From positions 248,001 to 312,000 of the forward strand of contig JADKBO010000006.1 in the NCBI GenBank assembly GCA_016715105.1: a DNA stretch of 64,000 nucleotides, written 5' to 3'. Made by a program: the position numbers and the translations under genes. Positions 36,156-45,989 of this stretch are shown piece by piece. Position 1 is the stretch's first letter; every line of letters starts with the position of its first letter. Origin of the DNA: Saprospiraceae bacterium (GTDB lineage Bacteria > Bacteroidota > Bacteroidia > Chitinophagales > Saprospiraceae). The notes under the pieces were generated by a model that had not been told where the DNA came from, searched no databases, and saw only the letters and a program-made list of their open reading frames with translations.

Positions 36156-37154
36156 ATGGCTTTATTGGATTTACCTTTCAAAAACGATTTTTCAAAACCT
36201 ATCATCATTGAGCGAGAATCTTTCTTGCCTGGAGAGGTCGGCGAGGTCAAGATTCCTGTTGGGAGGATGCCATCTGACACGAGATTGTATGTCAACACCT
36301 ACGTTTTCAGATCTACTGTACCCGGTCCCACTGTTTTGATCATGGGTGGCGTACATGGTGATGAAATCAATGGTATAGAAATCGTGAGTCAATTGCTTCA
36401 AGAAGAAAAATTTCATACACTCAAAAAAGGCAATGTCATCCTAATCCCTTTATTGAATGTTTATGGCTTTAATAACTTCAGTAGAGATGTGCCGGATGGT
36501 AAAGACGTAAACAGGAGTTTTCCTGGTGTCAATAGTGGATCCTTGGCTGCAAGAGTGGCTGGAACACTCACCAAAAAGGTGTTACCATTCATTGATTTTG
36601 CCATAGATTTACATACTGGGGGAAGTTCCAGATATAATTATCCACAAGCCAGATATCACAGCAAACTCTCACCTGCTTTCGAAATGGCGAAAATTTTCAA
36701 TGCTCCTTATTTGATCAATCAGCCACTGATTTCAAAGTCATTCAGAAAGGTGGCAAAAGACCTCAATATTCCTGCTATTGTTTATGAAGCTGGTGAAAGC
36801 GTACGTTTGGATGGCGCATCCATTGAATATGGAAAAAGGGGCATCAAACGTTTCTTAAACCATATGGAGATGTTGCCTTTCAAAGATAAAAAAGTAGTAA
36901 AATCCATCATCATCAATGCTACCAATTGGCAACGAGCTTCACAGTCTGGTATTTTCATTTGGTCAAAGTCTTCTGGCGATTTTATAAACAAAGGAGATGA
37001 GTTGGGCGTCATTAAAGATCCATACGGGAGTAAATTAACCATGGTATTGAGTAAATTCAGTGGTTTTATCATCGGACACAACAATGCGTCGGTGGTCAAT
37101 CACGGGGATGCATTGTTTCACATAGGAATTGATTATGCACACGAAGGTTTTTAA
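36156..37154 (+). CDS. Succinylglutamate desuccinylase/aspartoacylase-family zinc hydrolase
   Basis: A 332-residue M14-like zinc enzyme of the AstE/AspA family. Zinc ligands are in GGVHGDEINGIEI (H and E, residues 66-78) and DLHTGG (H, near 151), with the catalytic glutamate in VYEAGES (near 211). The C-terminal part (about 255-330) resembles a lipoyl-like beta domain (SGDFINKGDELG). Such proteins beside rimK are often annotated as desuccinylase-like; a role as peptidase removing or trimming glutamate added by RimK is an inference. ATG 36156 was chosen over TTG 36150. Its end overlaps the PBP4 start by 20 nt. Confidence 0.88.
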   Translation: MALLDLPFKNDFSKPIIIERESFLPGEVGEVKIPVGRMPSDTRLYVNTYVFRSTVPGPTVLIMGGVHGDEINGIEIVSQLLQEEKFHTLKKGNVILIPLLNVYGFNNFSRDVPDGKDVNRSFPGVNSGSLAARVAGTLTKKVLPFIDFAIDLHTGGSSRYNYPQARYHSKLSPAFEMAKIFNAPYLINQPLISKSFRKVAKDLNIPAIVYEAGESVRLDGASIEYGKRGIKRFLNHMEMLPFKDKKVVKSIIINATNWQRASQSGIFIWSKSSGDFINKGDELGVIKDPYGSKLTMVLSKFSGFIIGHNNASVVNHGDALFHIGIDYAHEGF

Positions 37155-38583
37155 ATTGATCTGTTTTTTATTGTTTGCTGCGAATGTCAACGCTCAATCT
37201 GCCTTGCAAAATTATGTGGATGAGTGGGTACAACACCCCTTCTTCAAAAATAGCGAGATCAGTTTTGCGGTGCATGGCATAGAAAGTCAAAAATTGCTGG
37301 CAGGACATCGGATGTCAAAATCTGCAATACCTGCTTCTTCTTTGAAGGTCCTCACAACCTTCATCATCTATGAAGAACTTGGCTATGATTTCACTTATAA
37401 AACACAGTTGGCGCACGATGGAACCATAGATAGCGATGGCACACTCCAAGGAAATTTATACTTTATTGGTAGTGGTGACCCTTCTCTTGGTTCGGGTCGC
37501 TTTGACAGTTTTCCCAACTTTGACCAATTGATGGATACGATTGTTTCCAAGGTTGTCAAACACGGCATCACTTGTATTGATGGAGACATCATCGTTGATA
37601 ACAGCATTTTTGATGCTTTTCCTATTGGTTCAACATGGCAGTGGAACGACTTAGGAAATTACTATGCAGGAGGAACCTGGGGTTTCAACATCAATGAAAA
37701 TGAATACAGCATTTTTTATAACACCAAGAAAAAGATTGGTCAAAGGGCGTCCTATTCCTATCAGAATCCCGTCATACCTGGCTTGGAATTGGAGCATGAA
37801 GTGATTGTAGATTCTGCCAATACTGGTGACAATTCATACATATTTGGAGGACCTTTGGTTTATCAAAAAAGAGTCATGGGCAAGCTACCTTACGATGAAA
37901 AACCATTCAAAATCAAAGGATCTATTCCAGATCCCCCAAAGTTTGCTGCATATTCTATATACAATTATTTGCAGAAAAAAGACATAGCTTCAGCAGGTTT
38001 TGAAGTCATCAATAAGCCCTCACCCATTGTTTTACAATACTTTGACACTTTGGTTTCTCCACAACTTGGTCTTTTGTGTGAGCAAACAAACCACCGCAGC
38101 ATCAATCAATATTGTGATGCATTTTTAAAGACTTTGGGCTTGAGGATGCGAGGCAAAGGTAGTAGTGAAGACGGCATTGCCTATGTGGAAGAATACCTCA
38201 TGGCCATGGATATCGACATCAATGGGCTCAATATGAAAGACGGTAGTGGACTTTCAGCACGGAGTTATGTGCCAGCAGAATTGCTCAGTTCTTTTATCGC
38301 AAAATACGCTGCCAAACACAGCATAGAAACCATCCAACACTTGTTACCTGAAGCTGGTAAAGAAGGATCGGTAAAGGGTGTTTTGTTAGGTGCGAAAATT
38401 GCTCCCAATTTCTGGATGAAAAGTGGTTCGATGGATCGGGTCCTGAGTTATACTGGCATTTGCAAAACGAAGTCTGGCAAATGGGTCAGCTTTTCCATCA
38501 TTGTGAATAACTACAATGTCAAATTCAGGGATGTGAAGTATCGAGTTGAGCGTTTGTTTGATGCTATTTATACTTATGGATAG
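37135..38583 (+). CDS. dacB: D-alanyl-D-alanine carboxypeptidase/endopeptidase (PBP4, DacB family)
   Basis: A 482-residue class C penicillin-binding protein exported by a signal peptide (FKLICFLLFAANVNAQ). The three active-site motifs are visible: SxxK in ASSLKVLTT (near residue 67), SxN in RSINQYCDAFLKTLG (near 323), and KSG in MKSGSMDRVLSYTG (near 424, a KTG variant). The large insertion between the first two motifs is usual for PBP4. It trims peptidoglycan stem peptides and can cut cross-links in the periplasm. The start overlaps the preceding desuccinylase-like gene, so it is cotranscribed with rimK. Confidence 0.95.
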   Translation: MHTKVFKLICFLLFAANVNAQSALQNYVDEWVQHPFFKNSEISFAVHGIESQKLLAGHRMSKSAIPASSLKVLTTFIIYEELGYDFTYKTQLAHDGTIDSDGTLQGNLYFIGSGDPSLGSGRFDSFPNFDQLMDTIVSKVVKHGITCIDGDIIVDNSIFDAFPIGSTWQWNDLGNYYAGGTWGFNINENEYSIFYNTKKKIGQRASYSYQNPVIPGLELEHEVIVDSANTGDNSYIFGGPLVYQKRVMGKLPYDEKPFKIKGSIPDPPKFAAYSIYNYLQKKDIASAGFEVINKPSPIVLQYFDTLVSPQLGLLCEQTNHRSINQYCDAFLKTLGLRMRGKGSSEDGIAYVEEYLMAMDIDINGLNMKDGSGLSARSYVPAELLSSFIAKYAAKHSIETIQHLLPEAGKEGSVKGVLLGAKIAPNFWMKSGSMDRVLSYTGICKTKSGKWVSFSIIVNNYNVKFRDVKYRVERLFDAIYTYG

Positions 38584-38585
38584 TG

Positions 38586-38720
38586 GTCGGCTGCGAGCCA
38601 CGAGCTGTCAGCTATCAGCTGTCAGTTATCAGTGGTCAGTTATCAGCTATTTTTATAACAGTAATCTTAATTTGTTTATCATAAACGATTAAACGCATAA
38701 ACAAATAAACAGTTAAACCT
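38586..38720. repeat. Heptamer TCAGYTR array and octamer TAAACNNN array
   Basis: 38595-38650 has eight consecutive 7-nt words (GAGCCAC, GAGCTG, then TCAGCTA, TCAGCTG, TCAGTTA, TCAGTGG, TCAGTTA, TCAGCTA). 38682-38717 has five 8-nt words starting TAAAC. The block is nearly repeated at 43.56-43.65 kb in the same order. Confidence 0.85.
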
Positions 38721-38778
38721 TGGCAAGTTAACAGTTCAGTCTCTTTTTTCTCCCACATAGCATTCTCTTTGCTATACA

Positions 38779-38816
38779 GAAAATAGGGCAGCGGAGCCTT
38801 CACTACCCTATTTTTT
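38779..38816. terminator. Bidirectional intrinsic terminator between dacB and the PepSY gene
   Basis: AAAATAGGG / CCCTATTTT stem with a 17-nt loop, and a T-tract on the plus strand. Confidence 0.85.
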
Positions 38817-38822
38817 CGCAAC

Positions 38823-40460
38823 TTAACTCGTTACCTGCTTTTTTCTGATTCTTAGCCATAAAATAAGCCCCAAAACAACCATTAAAATCTGGGCTGCAGC
38901 CCAAAACATAGTGCTGATATCACGAACTTCCTTTCCTGCAAAATCAAGAAAATGGTGTTTGTGAAGCATAGAAAAGCTCAGCCCTTCCCATACATCTGCA
39001 TCACGGACTTGTGTGGACAAAATACCCGTAGCAGTTTCAATATAATAACGCACATGGTCATCTGTACCAAATTGTATTTTATAAACTGGAAGTCGCTTAT
39101 TTACAAAACCATATTCTCCTTCAAACTTATGAATAGGTTTTACCTCTGTGATGAGCTTTTCATCTAGTCCACTCACAGCAGTAGCCAATGTTTTGGCATA
39201 AGACACTTCTCCGGTTGAGTCTATTTCTAGGTCAGCCAAATTTGCATATACGCTGCTATTTTTACTTTTAAATCCAGACTTCATATTGTCGCCTTTTTTA
39301 TCTCCCATTTCTTGTGAGGCAGCAGGAGGTGATTTTTTCAGCATATTTATTGTAAGGTATTTTTTTGTTCCCAAATCGGTCAAGCTCAAGTTGACGATTT
39401 GTTTGTCTTTGAACTTATTGAATAAACTATCCATACTGAAGTTTACGGCAGCTGTTTCGAAATTTGAGGGAAGAATTTCGAAGTCTCTATTTTCTGGCGT
39501 GAATTTTTTGAAGGCGTGATATGCTCCACTAAAAGTAAACATGAGTGTAAATAAAGACACCACAAGTGCCGTATATCTGTGCCAACGCCTAGACTTAGAT
39601 ATAGATGATTTACCAAAGGCTTTCTTGGTGGAAAAAAATATATATAAACCAAGAATGGTGGTAATGAAGGCTAAAATGCACAACACCATCATCACTATTA
39701 TTCTAAAATTGCTTGCTGCATCTAGCCATGAATAGGTATGCAAAAAAGCGAAAATTTTATCAAAAGTAGCACGTTGGCTATCCACTGCATAAGCAAATTT
39801 CCCAGTGGTTGTTTGGACATAGATGTTTAGTCCGTCCTTTCTTTCAAATTTTATTTGATAAACAGGAAGTAATCTATTGACATACCGATAATCTTCATCA
39901 AAACCTTCTACAAACTTGATGGAAGAAATGTGGCCACCTTCTTTACATTGCATTGCACCATTAGCAGCTAACATGCAACAGTCTTCAACCTCATCTTCCT
40001 CTGCTGCTATTTCAGTAATCTGGTCTTTTGCTACATCTGCTGTTTCAGTCAATGAATCGCTTTTTCCAACACTAGGATTGTTGCTACCATGTAAATAAAA
40101 TTTCGCCAATTCTCTGGCATAAAGTTCATCTCCATTTGCCAATTCTTTGCCAGAAACTGCGCTGAAATATCTAGGATGCGGACTATCCCTAATCATCATT
40201 TGGTAGAAAACCTGCCCTCCGATCGTTGCCATTCTAAAGTTACTAAAACTAGTAATACTATTTTGTTGCAAAACTTCTTGCAGATCTAGTTTTACAAGAC
40301 TGGTATCCAAAGGACTTTCTTCGAGAACTTGGGTAGCAATTGCTGGTTTAAGAGTGGTCATTAAAGGGTGCATTACACCACTTGCTGCCCATAAGATTAC
40401 AGGAATTGAGATGATCAAGGATATTGTCCTATGTAATTTTGTAATGTTAAATTTTTTCAT
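38823..40460 (-). CDS. PepSY-domain membrane protein (iron/metal uptake type)
   Basis: A 545-residue membrane protein of the PepSY-associated TM family. It starts KKFNITKLHRTISLIISIPVILWAASGVMHPL with a helix, and further helices lie near 275-297, 324-344 and 515-540; periplasmic PepSY-like regions sit between. It contains a CC pair in DCCMLAANGAMQC. Such proteins are found beside TonB-dependent receptors for ferric siderophores and may help reduce or take up metal. Here it follows the receptor by 59 nt on the same strand. The ATG at 40460 was chosen because the hydrophobic start follows it directly. Confidence 0.85.
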   Translation of the reverse strand: MKKFNITKLHRTISLIISIPVILWAASGVMHPLMTTLKPAIATQVLEESPLDTSLVKLDLQEVLQQNSITSFSNFRMATIGGQVFYQMMIRDSPHPRYFSAVSGKELANGDELYARELAKFYLHGSNNPSVGKSDSLTETADVAKDQITEIAAEEDEVEDCCMLAANGAMQCKEGGHISSIKFVEGFDEDYRYVNRLLPVYQIKFERKDGLNIYVQTTTGKFAYAVDSQRATFDKIFAFLHTYSWLDAASNFRIIVMMVLCILAFITTILGLYIFFSTKKAFGKSSISKSRRWHRYTALVVSLFTLMFTFSGAYHAFKKFTPENRDFEILPSNFETAAVNFSMDSLFNKFKDKQIVNLSLTDLGTKKYLTINMLKKSPPAASQEMGDKKGDNMKSGFKSKNSSVYANLADLEIDSTGEVSYAKTLATAVSGLDEKLITEVKPIHKFEGEYGFVNKRLPVYKIQFGTDDHVRYYIETATGILSTQVRDADVWEGLSFSMLHKHHFLDFAGKEVRDISTMFWAAAQILMVVLGLILWLRIRKKQVTS

Positions 40461-40519
40461 TTGAATGATGCTTTTTGAAGGTGCACCCATACAGTTGATG
40501 AGTGCACCATCAGTTGATA

Positions 40520-42858
40520 TTATTTACCTACAAAATTGTATTGAATTCCTACGACGAATGTCCTTGGAGCAGCAGCAGTAAAGCTAGAGCGATCCGTAGC
40601 GTTGTTTCCTCTAGAGGTATTAAAGGCGTACAATTGGTCAGTTGCATTCATGATATTGGTAAACACCTCAATGAATTTATAAGTATAACCAAAACGCACA
40701 TTGAAAACATCATAACCTTCACCCTTAATGGTATTGATTTGATTTTGGTAAAAACCAGAAATGTGTTGCCATTCTACCGAACTCCTGAATCCTTTGAGCC
40801 ATCCTGGTCTATAAGTCACTTCTGTATTCCAAGTGGTATTTGGTGCAGAAGGCATTTCTTTCCCATTCACATCTTTGATGGCATCAGTGCTTTTGAGACT
40901 TAATATGAATTCATCAAAGTAGTGTTTGGCATATGTACCACCAAACCTGAAATTAAAGGTTTCAGATGGTTTGTAGGATAAACCAAATTCTATACCTTTA
41001 TGTGATGTCTTTCCAGCAGACTGATAGTCAAATGAATTGTCAGCTTGTCTGATATTGAGCAGCTCATTACGGCCTTTCATCAGGTATGCAGCTAAATCAA
41101 CGTATATTTTGTTTTTGAAGATTGAGAACCAAGTTCCCACTTCAAAATTGTCAAATTGCGCAGGTTCCAGATTGTAATAAAACAAATCTCCAGCATCTGT
41201 AGGTGCAGGTCTTTTCCTGAAGATGGAGGTCAAAGATGGGGGTGAAAATCCTTTTGAAAAGTTTCCATAAAGCCCTATTCCTGTTTGGATTTCATAAGTA
41301 AACCCAACTTTAGGTGATATTTGTCTATAGGATTTATTTCCAGAACCTTTGTCCAGATTGTTGATGTAGTCAAAAGACATATTATCCAATCTAAGCCCTG
41401 TAGATATTCGTAACTTCTCTATAGGATTAAGATCATATTGTAAATAGACACCAAGGTTGTTAATTTGCGCCTCATAATTGGCCAACTCTATGTCTGGTCT
41501 TTCTTTTGCAATGGTATATTTTTCCACTGATTTCTTATCCGCCCTCAATTGAGCATTTAAATCAATCTGGTACGACCAATAATCATTTGGAGAATAATCA
41601 AATAAAGCTCCGGCAATGAGTTTTGAGTTCAAAAAACTAAACTTCTGTGCATGTTGAGCCAACAAACCATAACTTTCAAAATTGCTAGAGTTTATTTCTC
41701 CTCTTGCAGTCGCAGCCCCACTCGTCCATCTGATACCATAGGAAGGATTCTGGCCCAATTTATTATTTCTATAAAAAGCAGTAAGAAAAGTACTAGCATT
41801 CTTTGACCAATCATGATCCCATCTCAAGCTACTTCTGATAGCATCTGATTTTCGGTATGTGAAGTCAGTGGTACTCACGTATTGCCTGCTATAAAAGCAA
41901 CGCTGTCCACACTGCCACTGGTTTGAGAATAATATTTACCATAAGCATTGGAAAAAGTGAGCCTGCTTTTATCATTGATTTGATATTCAAACCGCGCGGT
42001 GATATTTGTTTTATCATAATCAGAACTGGTTATCCAACCGTCTTTTTGCTGGGAAATAACGCCACCAATATAAAATCCAAATTTTTTGCCCGTCATCATT
42101 CCTGTTCCAAATTGCAACCTTTTATATCCAAATTGATCAAATTGGATACCCACTTTAGCACTTGGAACCGCTGTTGGTCTTTGACCAATAAGATTTACCG
42201 CACCACCAATAGCTTCTGCTCCGTATATGGAGGAAACAGGTCCTTTGACTACTTCCACTGAGCTCAATGTAAATTGATTTATCTCCAACAATGCATTGTG
42301 ATTGAAAACCCCCAATGGACGAATGGGTAAACCATCCTCTAAATATAAGTAGTAAGCATTGGTTGTCATGGGTTGTCTGATCGCCATTGAATGTTGCTCG
42401 TTACCCAAATTGACCATCAAAACACCGGGAGTTTTATTGACTAATTCATAAAGGCTAGTGGCTTTGGTCTCGTCAATCACTTTAGAAGATAATTTACTGA
42501 TGGCAATTGGTGCAGAAGTTCTCAAGGAAGCTTCTCTGTTTGCCGTCACGATGACCGTTTGAAGATTTTCCATCGAAGGTTTTAATTTAACTACAACAGA
42601 TGATGAAGCACTGACTTCTTGGGCTTCATAACCTATGTTTGAAATTTTAAGGGTTTGCATGTCCGCCTCCAGATTAAAATTACCGTTGATATCAGATACA
42701 GTACCAAGATTGCCCTCTAAATTTGATATAACGGCGCCAACAATTGGTTCCAAAGTTTGTTGGTCAATAATTTTACCTGAAATGATAGAAGCTGTTTGGG
42801 CTTGGATATAATTTATTGAAAGTATCAGCAACATGCCGATTGTAAATATCTTTTTCAT
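40520..42858 (-). CDS. TonB-dependent outer-membrane receptor, interrupted by a 1-nt frameshift
   Basis: The restored protein has 779 residues. It has a signal peptide (SINYIQAQ), an N-terminal carboxypeptidase-regulatory-like domain (SGKIIDQQTLEPIVGAVI), a plug domain with SIYGAEAIGGAVNLIG, and a 22-strand-like barrel that ends RTFVVGIQYNFVGK. The type fits siderophore or metal-chelate receptors. The frame changes at 41893-41896, where TTTT on the minus strand lacks one T: with it, SVDSVAF continues as YSRQYVSTTDFTYRKSD. Plus one base, the span is exactly divisible by three. An error is likely. It lies between a small cysteine-containing protein and a PepSY protein, all on one strand. Confidence 0.9.
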
Positions 42859-43025
42859 TGTTTGATAGTTTAGAAATATTTAAAATCCCCCCTTTGTGGT
42901 GGGGTATTATAAAATTGAGTTTCAAAACAATTGCTTGCATGAAGAGCTCGGGAAAATTATAACCACAAAAATTCAGACCCACATTGATTGTCTCAATGAG
43001 CGAATAAAATGGCTATTTCATAAAT

Positions 43026-43409
43026 CTAAACTATTGACTTTGGAGGACGGAAAAGATCAAGCGAAATGCCTTTGGTGATCTTTTCTTTATATTGGAATGG
43101 TTTCCTTTCATTAAAAGTTGCCGTTGGGTAGGGTATGTCCGCAATAACAATTACTGTTGGAGTGTAGACATTGTCTTTAGGTATTTTACTACCAATGGGT
43201 AATGCTTTTCCTTGATCTTGATTTTGGGAGAGTTTTTCTACGAGATAACATTTACCGCTACAAAGCATTTCTGGTTTATCCCTATTGATACATAATGCTG
43301 TGGTGATGTAGTCTCTATTTGACTCGAATGACAATACGATATAAACCTTTTCAAAAGTGTGAAAAAGTATCAAAACTAGTAAGGTAATATTTAAAAGCGC
43401 CCTTATCAT
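43026..43409 (-). CDS. Small membrane-anchored protein with CxGxC motif, upstream of a TonB receptor
   Basis: A 127-residue protein with one N-terminal hydrophobic segment (MIRALLNITLLVLILFHTFEKVY) and a cysteine-containing region CINRDKPEMLCSGKCYLVEKL (about 50-70). That region is a recurrent pattern in Bacteroidota proteins encoded near TonB receptors for metals; I do not know a described function. The three cysteines could bind a metal or form a disulfide. It is followed by the receptor and PepSY genes on the same strand. Promoter TATCTTTG lies only 8 nt before its ATG, so the transcript leader is very short. Confidence 0.75.
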   Translation of the reverse strand: MIRALLNITLLVLILFHTFEKVYIVLSFESNRDYITTALCINRDKPEMLCSGKCYLVEKLSQNQDQGKALPIGSKIPKDNVYTPTVIVIADIPYPTATFNERKPFQYKEKITKGISLDLFRPPKSIV

Positions 43410-43417
43410 ATTGGCGG

Positions 43418-43425
43418 CAAAGATA
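43418..43425 (-). promoter_or_regulatory. -7 promoter element directly before the small CxGxC gene
   Basis: On the minus strand this reads TATCTTTG, an exact TAnnTTTG match, with the ATG 8 nt further on. A transcript starting 5-7 nt after the element would have a leader of only a few nucleotides. Confidence 0.5.
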
Positions 43426-43525
43426 TGATTAAATTTATTTTTTTAATCTTGCCTTGTGTTAATTTTGAATCTCCTATAAACTTGATCTGAGGTTGAAGGG
43501 AATATTTTTTTATGCATTCATTCAA

Positions 43526-43765
43526 TTAAGCATTTCAGCCACGAGCAGTGAGCCTGAGTTATCAGTTATCAGTGGTCAGTTATCAGCTATTTTGAGTGTA
43601 ATATTTATTTGTGAATAATAAACGATTAAACGCATAAACAAATAAACCTTGGTTCGAAGTCCAACAATTCAGCAAATCCATCTTTATGAACTTTCCACTT
43701 TATGAACTTTCTACTTTATGAACTCAGTTCAGCAGTTTAGCCGTTTCGCAATTTACCCATGTCAT
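43526..43765. repeat. Composite of heptamer, octamer and 16-mer arrays before the glycosyltransferase
   Basis: Most of the gap 43410-43840 is repetitive. From 43557 it has TCAGTTA, TCAGTGG, TCAGTTA and TCAGCTA heptamers, then at 43619-43647 TAAACNNN octamers, both nearly as at 38.6-38.7 kb. 43682-43730 has CTTTATGAACTTTCCA as a 16-mer present nearly three times, and 43730-43765 has GCAGTTTA-like octamers. No promoter was assigned. Confidence 0.8.
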
Positions 43766-43840
43766 TTACAACATATAATAAATTTTTGTCATCTTTGCCC
43801 TTGAATACACCGGTAAGCAAACATTTGAATTTTAATAATC

Positions 43841-44962
43841 TTGGATAAAATCATCATCATTGGGCCTGCCCATCCTTTGAGAGGCGGTCTTGCCACCTTT
43901 GACGAACGCCTTGCCAGACAATTTATGGAGGAAGGTCACGAGGTTGTGATTTACACTTTCTCATTGCAATATCCATCGATTTTATTTCCTGGAAAGACGC
44001 AATATTCCTCTAGTCCTAAACCTGAGGATTTAAATATCAAAGTAAGGATCAACAGCGTCAATCCTTTGAATTGGTGGAAAGTTGGGAAGGAAATAGCAGC
44101 AGAAAAACCCAAATTGGTAGTTGTGAGATTTTGGTTGCCGTTTATGGGACCATGTTTGGGTACGATTTTGCGCATCATCAAGAAAAGATCAAACGCTAAG
44201 GTTGTCGCCATCACGGATAATATCATTCCCCATGAAAAGAGACCTGGTGATACGCCATTTACCAAATACTTTTTGGGAAGTGTAGACGATTGTGTGACGA
44301 TGAGTCTCAAGGTTATGGAGGATCTAAAGACCTTTACTCAAAAGCCTGCTAAGTTTGTTTCGCACCCGCTGTATGATAATTTTGGGCCAAGATTGCCCAA
44401 ACAAGATGCCAGAAAACATTTGGGACTTCCGTCTGATGTTTATATTTTTTTATTCTTTGGTTTCATCAGAAAGTACAAAGGATTGGATTTGTTGATTGAA
44501 GCGCTAGATACTTTTTTGCCAGTGCAAAAAAATGCAATCATCTTGGTAGCTGGCGAATATTATGCTGGTGAAGACGAGATCAAGGAACAAATTTCAAAGT
44601 CCGCGCACCGGGCTTCCATTATCGAACATACCCATTTCATCAAGGATGAAGAAGTTGGGCTATACTTTTCTGCATGTGATTCGGTCATTCAACCTTATAA
44701 AAATGCGACGCAAAGTGGGGTAACTCCATTGGCATATCATTTTGAATGTCCGATGATCGTCACCAATGTTGGCGCGTTGCCCGATATGGTTCCACCAGGC
44801 ATCGGCCTAGTTTGTGAACCAGAACCAACGGCAATTGCCAACGCAATGGATGAGATGCAAAAATTTGATTTAGATACCTTTGAAAGATTAATTTTGGTAG
44901 AGAAAGCCAAATATGCCTGGTCAACGATGACGAGTGCTTTAAAAAATATCGCTGATGAATAA
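43841..44962 (+). CDS. Glycosyltransferase (family 4/GT-B type)
   Basis: A 373-residue cytosolic GT-B glycosyltransferase. The N-terminal part has IIIGPAHPLRGGLATFDERLARQF (a GT4 donor/acceptor loop with GG), and the C-terminal nucleotide-sugar domain has FFGFIRKYKGLDLLIEAL (around 207-224) and DSVIQPYKNATQSGVTPLAYHF with the ExxG-like region changed to QSG. The ORF opens with TTG; no upstream ATG is in frame nearby, so TTG is taken as the start. The heptose-phosphate-type kinase starts 8 nt before its stop. Together they suggest synthesis of a surface glycan. Donor and acceptor are unknown. Confidence 0.88.
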   Translation: MDKIIIIGPAHPLRGGLATFDERLARQFMEEGHEVVIYTFSLQYPSILFPGKTQYSSSPKPEDLNIKVRINSVNPLNWWKVGKEIAAEKPKLVVVRFWLPFMGPCLGTILRIIKKRSNAKVVAITDNIIPHEKRPGDTPFTKYFLGSVDDCVTMSLKVMEDLKTFTQKPAKFVSHPLYDNFGPRLPKQDARKHLGLPSDVYIFLFFGFIRKYKGLDLLIEALDTFLPVQKNAIILVAGEYYAGEDEIKEQISKSAHRASIIEHTHFIKDEEVGLYFSACDSVIQPYKNATQSGVTPLAYHFECPMIVTNVGALPDMVPPGIGLVCEPEPTAIANAMDEMQKFDLDTFERLILVEKAKYAWSTMTSALKNIADE

Positions 44963-45989
44963 AGTTTATAGAAGCAAAGCACCCCTCAGGATTGGTTTGG
45001 CTGGTGGAGGAACAGATGTAAGCCCTTACAGTGATCTGTATGGTGGATCAATTCTCAACGCCACAATTTCTCTGTTTGCGCACGCCAGTATTGAAGTCAA
45101 TAACAGCGGAATGGTCAGTTTTTATGCGGCAGATTATGACGTGCAAGAAAATTATCCCATTGCAAATGGCTTGGCTCCCATCACAGATCAATTGAATCTT
45201 TTGAAAGGCGTGTACAATAGGATCAAAAAAGATTATCCTTTTGAGGTGGATGGTTTGAAAATTACGACTTGTGTGGATGCTCCTGCGGGATCTGGATTGG
45301 GTACTTCATCCACGTTAGTTGTCGCAGTCATTGGTGCCTTTGTGGAAATGCTCAAGTTGCCACTGGGAGAATACGACATTGCCAAATACGCCTATGACAT
45401 CGAACGCAAAGATTTGGGATACGCTGGTGGAAAACAAGATCAGTATGCGGCTACTTTTGGGGGTGTGAATTACATGGAATTTTACCACGATGAGAAAACA
45501 ATTGTAAATCCCCTACGCATCAAACGCAGTTACCTTCATGAGTTGGAAAACAACATCGTACTTTTCTATACTTCCACAAGCCGGGAATCAGCGGCCATCA
45601 TCAAAGAACAAGTAAAAAATGTAGAAGCCAAAGACAAAGGCAGTATTGATGCCATGCATCACCTTAAAGAACAAGCCGTAATGATGAAGGAAGCCCTGCT
45701 CAAAGGGGAGCTCGATAACTTGGGCCTGATTCTCGATTATGGTTTCGAACAAAAAAGGAAAATGGCCCAAAATATTTCCAATGACCTCATCGAAAAAATT
45801 TACAAATCGGCAAAAGATGCAGGCGCTTCAGGTGGAAAAATCAGTGGCGCTGGAGGAGGTGGTTTTATGTTATTTTACTGTCCTGGTGATGCCCGATACA
45901 GTGTGATCAAAGCTTTGGAAACATATGGTGGAAAGGTGATGAAGTTTCAGTTTGTGGATTATGGTTTGACGACCTGGACGGCGAAGTGA
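44955..45989 (+). CDS. GHMP-family sugar kinase (D-glycero-D-manno-heptose 7-phosphate kinase-like)
   Basis: A 344-residue GHMP kinase. The start SKAPLRIGLAGGGTDVSPY (residues 7-25) and the ATP loop APAGSGLGTSSTLVVAV (about 110-126) with C-terminal SGGKISGAGGGGFMLFYCP are those of HddA-type heptose 7-phosphate 1-kinases and close relatives acting on other sugar phosphates. The gene overlaps the upstream glycosyltransferase by 8 nt, so the pair probably works on a surface glycan containing an activated heptose or similar sugar. The other heptose pathway genes are not in the window, so the substrate is inferred from family only. Confidence 0.88.
   Translation: MNKVYRSKAPLRIGLAGGGTDVSPYSDLYGGSILNATISLFAHASIEVNNSGMVSFYAADYDVQENYPIANGLAPITDQLNLLKGVYNRIKKDYPFEVDGLKITTCVDAPAGSGLGTSSTLVVAVIGAFVEMLKLPLGEYDIAKYAYDIERKDLGYAGGKQDQYAATFGGVNYMEFYHDEKTIVNPLRIKRSYLHELENNIVLFYTSTSRESAAIIKEQVKNVEAKDKGSIDAMHHLKEQAVMMKEALLKGELDNLGLILDYGFEQKRKMAQNISNDLIEKIYKSAKDAGASGGKISGAGGGGFMLFYCPGDARYSVIKALETYGGKVMKFQFVDYGLTTWTAK

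Noticed and set aside
42896..43078. 60-residue plus-strand open reading frame before the TonB receptor
   Set aside because: It lies antisense to the CxGxC gene's 3' end and the receptor's leader, with no recognisable domain, promoter or conserved look.
43645..43680. GGTTCGAAGTCC resembling a tRNA T-arm
   Set aside because: No acceptor stem, anticodon arm or D-arm can be built around it; it belongs to the repeat block.
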